Assembly: GCF_910592395.1 (NCBI RefSeq)
Contig: NC_088319.1
Location: 10,232,001-10,296,000, forward strand
DNA length: 64,000 bases
Reading direction: 5' to 3'
Source: Lineus longissimus
Lineage: Eukaryota > Nemertea > Pilidiophora > Heteronemertea > Lineidae
Part shown: one piece after another, positions 57,094 through 64,000 of the stretch
Layout of the letters: each line of letters begins with the position of its first letter
How positions within the stretch are numbered: the stretch's first letter is position 1
The notes under the pieces: generated by a model
What the model saw: only the letters and a program-made list of their open reading frames with translations
The model's database searches: none
What the model was told of the DNA's origin: nothing
Program-made: the position numbers and the translations under genes

Positions 57094-57742
57094 TATGCTT
57101 GTTCCTTTGTGGTAGTTGTAAGAAACTGGTAGAATCCTGCAATAAAATAATCTGTAGGCGGAAAGTTACATTTTATAACCTAAAGATTTTCTTAATGTTG
57201 ACAATTATATCGTTAGTATATTTTTTGGAGCCTTAAAATATTTTTTTCTAAACAAGACGAATCGATGTAGCTAATTCATTGCCAACTCAGAATTAATGGC
57301 GGCCAGCCTGTCGCCGAAAGCCACGTACGTTAGACACCAACATAAACAATACTCTATTTCTTCGATATTTCAAGTGCTGTCGTAAGTCATTTCAGTTTGA
57401 GCGAATTGTTCATGTGATTATCTCTAAAATGATGTATTTTGATGGTGTTTCACCATGTCGTTTGTGAGATTTTCGACTCCAGATGTCGTGTTTTGCATGT
57501 ATTCAGTACTATTGACTACGTGTAGCCTACGTGCACTGTAGTGTCATGGTTTAGTAGTGTAGATCATGAGATGTATGTTGCCTTGCATGCTTTGCACACA
57601 TACATTAGGCTTCATTACAATACCATACAAGGTACATGTACATTACATCAGCAGATCAGTGTGTTTACATTCCTCACACATCGTTACATGATATTCAGGA
57701 TGACTTTGAGGATATCAATAGAACATTACTCATTAGACATTA
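57094..57742. other. No recognised feature
   Basis: No gene or repeat partner seen. Confidence 0.35.
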
Positions 57743-58595
57743 GGTGATTTCAAAGTTGGTTTTGGTTTTAGTGTTGGGTGTTAGTGTCAGTTTTATTCTT
57801 AATTTCTACCCCTAAAAACCTATGTCTGGATAAGACCAATTCGAGGTTTTAGTTCAAACCAACACCTGGTTTTATCTAATTCTAAACACCTAAAACCTGG
57901 GCTGAAACTAAGAAGAGGTTTTATTCTGCGGGTAAAACTAACACCAAGATGGACAGAGATAAAACCTTGGAAAAACCAAACATGCATATTGTTGTCGTTG
58001 TTACTGATGTTTCACTATTGTAACCGCTTCCGATCTATATAAATTTGTCGTCTTCTTTCACGTCCATCATTATTCCCATCAGCGTTCAAAATACCAGCAA
58101 CTACTTCTTGAAATGGTACAAACAACATTATTTTTTTTACTTAACACCAACACCAACTTTGAAATCCACTCGGTGTTAATGCCTAAGGTGTTGGTTTTAT
58201 TGGTAATACAAAATGCACTAGGCCTACACATCTTCCAAATATAACACCGAGCTGGGATTAAGATCAGACCTTGGTGTTCCTATTGGTTTCAGTGTGAAAC
58301 TAAAACCTAATTTGAAATAGGATAATGCTAAAACTTGAGTGTCAAAACTAACACCAGAACTGATTTCATTTCTGGTGTTGTGGAGAGTTTTAGTTTTAGT
58401 CCCGGTGTTAGTTTTTGACACTAAAACCATCCCTTAGTTTTAAGCTAAAACCGGGCATAATGCTAAAACCAACAAACACCGACTTTGAAATAGGATGAAA
58501 CTAAAACCCACTTCATTTCAATGCTGGTTTAATTAAAGGTTTTAGTGTTCCATTTAGTTTTAAAACTAAATCTAAAAACTGACTTTGAAATCACC
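57743..58595. mobile_element. 853-bp foldback-like element of GGTTTTAG / CTAAAACC words
   Basis: Outer ends GGTGATTTCAAAGT are inverted at the two sides. The interior is filled with 'ttttagtttt', 'aaaccaacacc' and 'actttgaaat' words on both strands, similar to (but not provably the same as) the array at 64-398. No ORF. Confidence 0.65.
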
Positions 58596-59634
58596 CATTG
58601 TCATGATTTATAGACAACCTGCGGATATAAATTTAGGCCATCGTTACGCGTCCAACCTCGTACGCAGATGATGCAGGGATCGTTGTTAACGTTCATTTAT
58701 TCACAGCATAATTATAGCCAGTTGAGCGCAACAGTTATTTCTTCGAAGGAGATAGGATTTATAGGTCATCCATTGCGCGAGACTATAAAACGCTACCAAC
58801 CATCGACAAATCTGAGACCAAGGTTTCCTATTGGCCTAGGGTAGGCTACTGGTACCCCTTTTACAATTAGACTTTTTGCATTTGATTGATTGAATGAAAA
58901 ATTGATCTTCATTGTCATGTCGGAAACAGTGGCATTGGGAATTTTTGGAAGGTTGCTGGAGGTAGTCAGGATTTTCTGTAATGCCGTATTACAGCTTGAC
59001 TGTATTATGGTTACACAATAAAATAGCCACAAGACTCGCGTAGCTTTGTTGATCGATTGGTAACGACTGGCCCAGAATCCAGGTAATCCCTAAGGAACGC
59101 CGCTTTTAATCAGGTGAAGCCGATAGTCGTCTTTACTCCCCTCATTGTATTGTGGGCATAGTTTGCACAAAATACGATTAACTGGAAAGAACTATTTGGT
59201 ATCAATCAAATGTTAGGCATAAAAGCCTTCAATTTTATTTTTTTGCGACCACTGTAACCTCTTGTCAAAAATCGGTGGGTTAGGAATTTGATTTCAGGTA
59301 TGGCGGAACGAAGGTAGGCACTTGACTATAGGCTAGGACCTGATTCTTCAAAATGGACTCTCCGCCACAGGAGTAGTCTGTTAAGCCTGTAGACTCATTC
59401 ATTACATTTCGCAATCTCAGGGTCCATACCCTTCTGGGAATTTCTTGGATTCTGATAGATTACGCTGAAAACCTTGTGTTTCTTGAATTTCTGGGAAAAC
59501 ATGACATTTAATCTCCTCTGCTGGTTCGTCTTTGTCCAACCTGACTGAAATACTGGGTACTATGTAATTTTGGCTTTCACATTTATAACATTTTTCAATG
59601 ATTGTAAGTCATAAAATATTTATCATTTTTTCAG
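58596..59634. other. Upstream region or 5' intron of SLC33A1
   Basis: No repeat partner or gene seen. The acceptor at 59633-59634 implies that a 5' UTR exon lies somewhere to the left, possibly here. Confidence 0.4.
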
Positions 59635-59696
59635 GAATCCTGGACACCGTAACAAATCGTGGTCAGTCTTCGGAAGTCAAGATCTTAATCCCCAAT

Positions 59697-62600
59697 ATGC
59701 CCCCGAGGAAACGCAAGGAGAGGAAACATGTTGAAGAGGAGAATCTAGACTCTGAATTGAGCATGCCTCACCTCCCCATGCACACGTACCGCCCAGAGCG
59801 TTCGTTAGGGAATGATGAGGACGATGTTCAAGGGGAGCCAAGCCAATGTGACAGTTTACGGGGCGATTATACGAACATCGCCGTCTTGTTATTCCTGTAC
59901 ATCATGCAGGGAATACCTCTCGGTTTATCTGGGAGTATACCTCTCATTTTACAGAGCCGGAAGGTCAGCTACCGGGAGCAGGCCATGTTCAGTTTCGTAT
60001 TTTGGCCATTTAGCGTGAAATTGTTGTGGGCACCAATCGTTGACACGATTTATTCTGCAAAATTTGGACGACGTAAAAGCTGGCTGATTCCAACGCAGTA
60101 TTTGATGGGCGCATTCATGCTGGTGCTGTCTGGATATATCAGCTACCTTCTTGGTGATGACGACCCAACGAAACCTGTCAGCGTACTGACTCTGACTGTG
60201 GTATTCTTCATGTTGTACTTCCTTGCTGCAACTCAGGACATTGCTGTGGATGGATGGGCACTCACAATGTTGTCAAAGTAAGCTATCAGTTATTACGTTA
60301 GTCTTTTTCACTGTGTCGCTGGTGAAGACAACTTGGCTATCCATAGATTCTGTTAGAACCCGCATTGTAACGACAGTCAGTGGAAGAGAAGTTTCAAATT
60401 TGAAAATGTTGTAATATTTTTTTCAAACACTATGACATCATTGTTTTAAAAGGTGCAAACTGTTTGGTCTCATCTGCTGTGTTCTGCTAACCCTTTTTCA
60501 CAGTCATATTTGACGTCTTCAAGTGCCCTTTCACACAGTGAGCAGATCAGATTGATGAATATGATGTTTGCAGAGAGCTCTATATATCTGAACAAACCTG
60601 GAGAGTATCATTGCATCCACCATTTTGTTCTAAGTAGCATTCAAAAGTGCAGTTCTGCTTTCTGTGGTCTGCTACCTCTCGAGCAAGAGGCCTTTAACTT
60701 GCGGAGTAGATTTGATTGACATGATCAATGAATACGATGTAGTTCAGGTGTCTGAACTATCCAGGAGAATTTCACTGAATTACTGCGTGGAGTTTTGTTC
60801 AAACTAGCATTCAAAGGTGCAGTTCTGTTTTCAGGGGTCTGCTTTCTTTTAGTTCATTCTAGCAACTGCCCTTTCGTTTGGAGAGTAGATTTGATTAATG
60901 AATATGATGTAGTGCTGCTATCTGAACTGTATGAGAGTTTGACTGAATTCCTCCATGGAGTTTGATTTTGGTGCATCAGCATGTACAGTCCTACCAGAAA
61001 GTAAATGTCCACTATAAATATCACAGAGGTAAAATAAGATATTTGACTGCGGTTTTCAGCAGAGTATGGTATATTCAGTTGGCCATCTGTTGTATATTTC
61101 ACTATTTGGATGCACCTAATTCCATCCCTTCATTGTAACAAACATTTCAAAAAAGCTCCAAAGATCATCTTTTTTCATTTGATGTGCCTTAAATGTGAAT
61201 TGACAATTGTACCAGCTGTAAATTCTGCTAAGTCATTGTTGGACAACTAGTTGTGTTGAGTGTATAAAAAATCAATAAGTTCTATATTCCTAACTCATAA
61301 ATCTATTTATTTTGCTGAGTCATTCCTTGAACTTTTTAAAGTGCGTGTCAAAGTTCCACTCTTTACCCATTGATAGATATTTATTTGAAATTGTACCATA
61401 ATACATGTAATAGTATCCCTTGAAAGTAATTTTAACTGTCTGAAATTAGATGATTGGATTTTGTTACCAAGTGGTCGATTTGATGTTTTTTAAAGGCAAG
61501 TGTTGCCTTAAGCAAATGTTGCCTTAAACAAATGTTGCCTTAAACAAATGAAAAAAAAAACATTACAATTTACATGTAAATCCAACACTTGGTAATAAAA
61601 TTCGTAGACACTCTTCTTTCTGTCATACTGCCTAAGAAAAAGGCTTCAAAATATGAGATTTGTGTTGTTTTGAACCTTCATTGACCAGTTTTGCAACAAA
61701 AATGTGAGATAATACCCTGTCCCTGGAGAATCGATTGTCCAGATTGCCGAGAATCTTATCAGGCCTTCCAGTTTGCCGAGCTTGCCTGTCCTGGGAAAGG
61801 AAAATTTTATTCAATAAAGTTAGAAAAACTGTGTTGTTAGGGTCTTTCGACGAAATATTGTTGTGTTCATTTGGTAATAAGGTTCTTCAAGCATGACTTG
61901 CATCAAATTTTGAGAAAATGTACTCCCAGTCCTCAAGAAGGCCTGATAGATTCACGGCAATCTCGGGAATTCATTCTCCAGTGTGATCGATGTATGTCCT
62001 GACTTATACATTGCTATTTCTATACAGTTTGGACAGCTCAGGCTGTCTGTGTTGGGAAGGCTCCTGATGTTTGATTTGGTAGTTCTTATTCAATACTGGC
62101 GTTTCTGTTTCAATTTTTAACTGATAAGCAGACTTTTTACACATTTTGTTGTTCCAACATGTGAGATAAATTCAGGTCAGTTGTTGGCAGGAAGAAGTGT
62201 GATAACCAATTGGTTTGTTTTGGTGCGTATACCATGCGATGAATATTAAATCCTTGATTTGCTCTTCATTCCAGGCGCAATGTTGGATGGGCTTCGACCT
62301 GTAATTCTATTGGTCAAACTGTCGGCTACTCACTCGGCAATATCGTTTTTTTGGCTCTCGAGTCGCCAGAGTTCTGTAACACGTACTTGCGATCTGAACC
62401 CCAGAAAGATGGTCTTGTCACACTTGGAAGTAAGTACCAAGGCCAGCTGTGTCTTGCTGATAGAGTGAGTTTTAAACTCAAGGCCTGGTGCCAGCAGATT
62501 GATCTTCTTCAGTCAGTGTTCGCTCTGCACTTGGAGTGTTATTCTCCAGAGAGTATGCCTGCTCCAAGGCAGGATGAGAACTTTTTACGTGCCACTTCGG

Positions 62601-63707
62601 CCAATAGGGTTTATTGTCCTAGTGACTCTGACTTTGGTCAAAGGTAGAGTCCACGCAAGCTACTCTGTCTCACTTGGTTGGGTCTTTTTCTTGCCCTGGA
62701 ATAGACAACAGATACAATGAACTTTAGGGGTGTGAAGAGCCAGAAATTTTAGTTCCTTCATCATAGCCACAACAGTTCATCCAGAAATACAATCCTGGGT
62801 TTTTGAGAGGCGGTGGTTTGTTCCATACCTTGCACCTGGTGCGTTGAACTACCAAGGTAGGGATGCTCTCAGATCTCAGGGAGTAGGACGACCCTCGGCA
62901 TACTTACACCATCTCCTCGTCATGGCCTGTGGTATTCGACTCGATGACTTGATAACGCGATCGAGTTGGACATTTTTTGAAGAATATCACTGCTTGGAAT
63001 GTGATTTATACAATCATAAGTGGAAGAAAATACAATAAGTAACAAACGTTACAACCCCCTTTCCAGCTGTTTTCACCGTATTTAACCTGTCCATTTTTCA
63101 TTTCCCACAAGTTCACATTTTCGATAAAACCATGCGCCATGTTGCTATGCAAACCAACTGGTACCCGTCCCAATTTTGCATGAATACCGTAGAAAAAGCT
63201 AGTCTGGTTCTTATCGCTGTAGATACGCGGCGCTGGGGTAGCTTCGGGAACCAAATAATAGCAATTGCGCATTTGACCCACATCCTTCCATAGCTGGTAC
63301 TCCAATAGCAGGGGTTTTAGCTCCGCCTTTCCCTACCCGGGTAAGGAAAGGTAGAACTAAAACCCCTGCTATTGGACTCGGAGTGTGCAGTAGCCCGGAT
63401 CATGGGATTCCGTATTTTAGCAAAATCCATAGCAACAATCGCGTCAGCGCGTCGTCGAGTCATCGAGTCGAATACCACAAGCCCCTCGTCATTGCTCAAA
63501 CCAATGTTTGTTGACTCTCCAGGTTTCCTCTACTTTTGGGGCATCGTGTTCATCATCAGCACAACTCTGGTGTGGATATTCAAACACGAGGATAGGGATG
63601 AGGAGATTGAGGGCCTCTCCAACGTGTGGGGGACGTACCGGCAGCTTTATAGTATCATCAAACTCCCTGCCGTATTCGCTTATGTTGGCATACTGCTTAC
63701 GGCAAAG
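59697..63707 (+). CDS. SLC33A1: Acetyl-CoA transporter 1, first three coding exons (partial)
   Basis: Multi-pass ER membrane carrier that brings acetyl-CoA into the lumen for acetylation of glycoproteins and gangliosides. Exon 1: acceptor tcag at 59631-59634, 5' UTR 59635-59696, ATG 59697, ends 60277 (AA|gtaagc). Exon 2: 62275-62429 (ag|GCGC ... GGAA|gtaagt). Exon 3: 63523-63707 (ccag|GTTT ... AAAG|gtaagg). Phases join cleanly. A basic and acidic N-tail of about 60 residues precedes TM1 ('LFLYIMQGIPLGLSGSIPL'). 'FWPFSVKLLWAPIVD', 'FGRRKSWLIPTQY' and 'FLAATQDIAVDGWALTML' match the human protein closely, followed by 'VGWASTCNSIGQTVGYSLGN' and 'FLYFWGIVFIISTTLVW'. Exon 3 ends at the 'LLTAK' boundary, also an exon end by homology. 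The C-terminal half is outside the window. Introns hold a mariner-type MITE and a palindrome. No defects seen. Confidence 0.95.
60278..62274 (+). other. SLC33A1 intron 1
   Basis: 2.0 kb. Contains a tandem of three related segments ('ctatat.tgaac', 'agtgcagttctg.ttt', 'gagtagatttgatt') between about 60480 and 60960, the MITE end at 60984 and a 'gttgccttaa(a/g)caaat' triplet at about 61503-61545. No other exon seen. Confidence 0.7.
60984..61150. mobile_element. Partial Tc1/mariner-type MITE in SLC33A1 intron 1
   Basis: Starts TACAGTCCTACCAGAAAG and follows the left inverted repeat of 20798-21491 for about 160 bp ('ggatgcacctaattccatcc', 'ttcattgtaacaaacattt'). The opposite end was not found, so it is truncated. 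Confidence 0.7.
63006..63305 (-). CDS. Unassigned 99-codon frame inside SLC33A1 intron 2
   Basis: Minus-strand open frame (first codon TTG) with balanced composition, reading for example 'SDKNQTSFFYGIHAKLGRVP' and 'HGFIENVNLWEMKNGQVKYG'. It looks more protein-like than most frames here, but I recognise no family. It begins at the edge of the palindrome. A second minus frame (63317-63499) lies on the palindrome's other side. They may be pieces of one captured or mobile-element ORF. Low confidence that it is expressed. Confidence 0.25.
   Translation of the reverse strand: MEYQLWKDVGQMRNCYYLVPEATPAPRIYSDKNQTSFFYGIHAKLGRVPVGLHSNMAHGFIENVNLWEMKNGQVKYGENSWKGGCNVCYLLYFLPLMIV
63302..63375. repeat. 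Near-perfect 74-bp palindrome
   Basis: Outer arms 63302-63320 and 63357-63375 (CCAATAGCAGGGGTTTTAG and complement) are exact. Inner arms 'cctttccctaccc' / 'gggtaaggaaagg' match at 12 of 13, centred on CCCGGG. It lies 150 bp upstream of SLC33A1 exon 3. Confidence 0.85.
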
Positions 63708-64000
63708 GTAAGGGTCAATTTTGCCAACGAGAAGGACCAAATTATGAAATTAAAAAGAAATTAATTATTGTCGCCCGAAATTTGAGGAAAAGTAAACATC
63801 TTTAAAAAATTTACATAAGACTACATGCTGTAAGATAATACAATATAGTCTAAATATATAAAAGAGATCACGCATATATACAAATCCATAATCTCTAATC
63901 TATACTTGATAAAACACATGATGTAAAATAGTAAGATTCAGAAATTATAGATACCACACCAAGAATTAATAAAGACTTAAGTATTTCGAACTTCAGAAAT
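63708..64000. other. SLC33A1 intron 3, start
   Basis: Begins gtaagg. Strongly A/T-rich; no other feature seen before the window ends. Confidence 0.6.

Larger units (their letters stand above)
62430..63522 (+). other. SLC33A1 intron 2
   Basis: 1.1 kb. Holds a near-perfect palindrome (63302-63375) and an unassigned minus-strand frame (63006-63305). Confidence 0.7.

Overview
The window is eukaryotic. Evidence: coding exons bounded by GT-AG introns, a tRNA-derived SINE, 3' ends of several non-LTR retrotransposons, many terminal-inverted-repeat (TIR) elements, satellites and long stretches without ORFs. No bacterial operon structure is present. The gene families (an invertebrate 'P2X7 intracellular domain' protein, a methuselah/adhesion-type GPCR, a large ectodomain LRR protein, SLC33A1) and the base style (TACATGTA and TAGGCCTA words) suggest a marine invertebrate, perhaps an echinoderm, hemichordate, amphioxus or lophotrochozoan. 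The sequence alone does not fix the phylum.

Layout. 0-3 kb and 8.5-10.9 kb hold two copies of one composite repeat (58-bp minisatellite, 1.3-kb body and a foldback); copy 1 carries two extra MITEs. A single-exon ORF of unknown function lies at 4.35-5.18 kb. 5.8-8.5 kb is MITEs, a LINE end and repeat shared with 17-20 kb. A SINE (10.9-11.1 kb) and a decayed PolB-type mobile-element ORF (11.9-12.5 kb) precede two exons of a P2X7-like gene (14.6-17.0 kb) with an in-frame stop. 18.5-24.5 kb is nested local duplications, MITEs and a LINE 3' end. 26.4-28.3 kb is a 166-bp higher-order satellite. 29-31.7 kb has a foldback of 15-bp subrepeats and a 150-bp tandem array split by a 977-bp TIR element with a perfect 9-bp target duplication.

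31.3-39.8 kb is a head-to-tail tandem duplication of a 4.2-kb unit carrying a LINE end, an ATP-grasp pseudogene and a pogo/Tigger-type transposase remnant. The one apparently intact gene, an LRR protein with signal peptide and hydrophobic C-terminus, lies on the minus strand at 40.7-42.3 kb. 43.6-52.8 kb is again mobile DNA: a second copy of the 9-bp-TSD element, a GACCTCTGTGACC-type dispersed repeat, several foldbacks, a Harbinger transposase remnant and MITEs.

At 54.7-56.1 kb a class-B-like GPCR is broken by a 702-bp TIR element inside its coding sequence and abutted by a LINE fragment. From 59.6 kb to the right edge lie the first three coding exons of SLC33A1 (acetyl-CoA transporter), which continues beyond the window.

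The genes show no common pathway. The unifying theme is mobile-element biology: at least a dozen TIR/foldback families, some with exact target duplications that imply recent movement, and several that cut or abut host genes.
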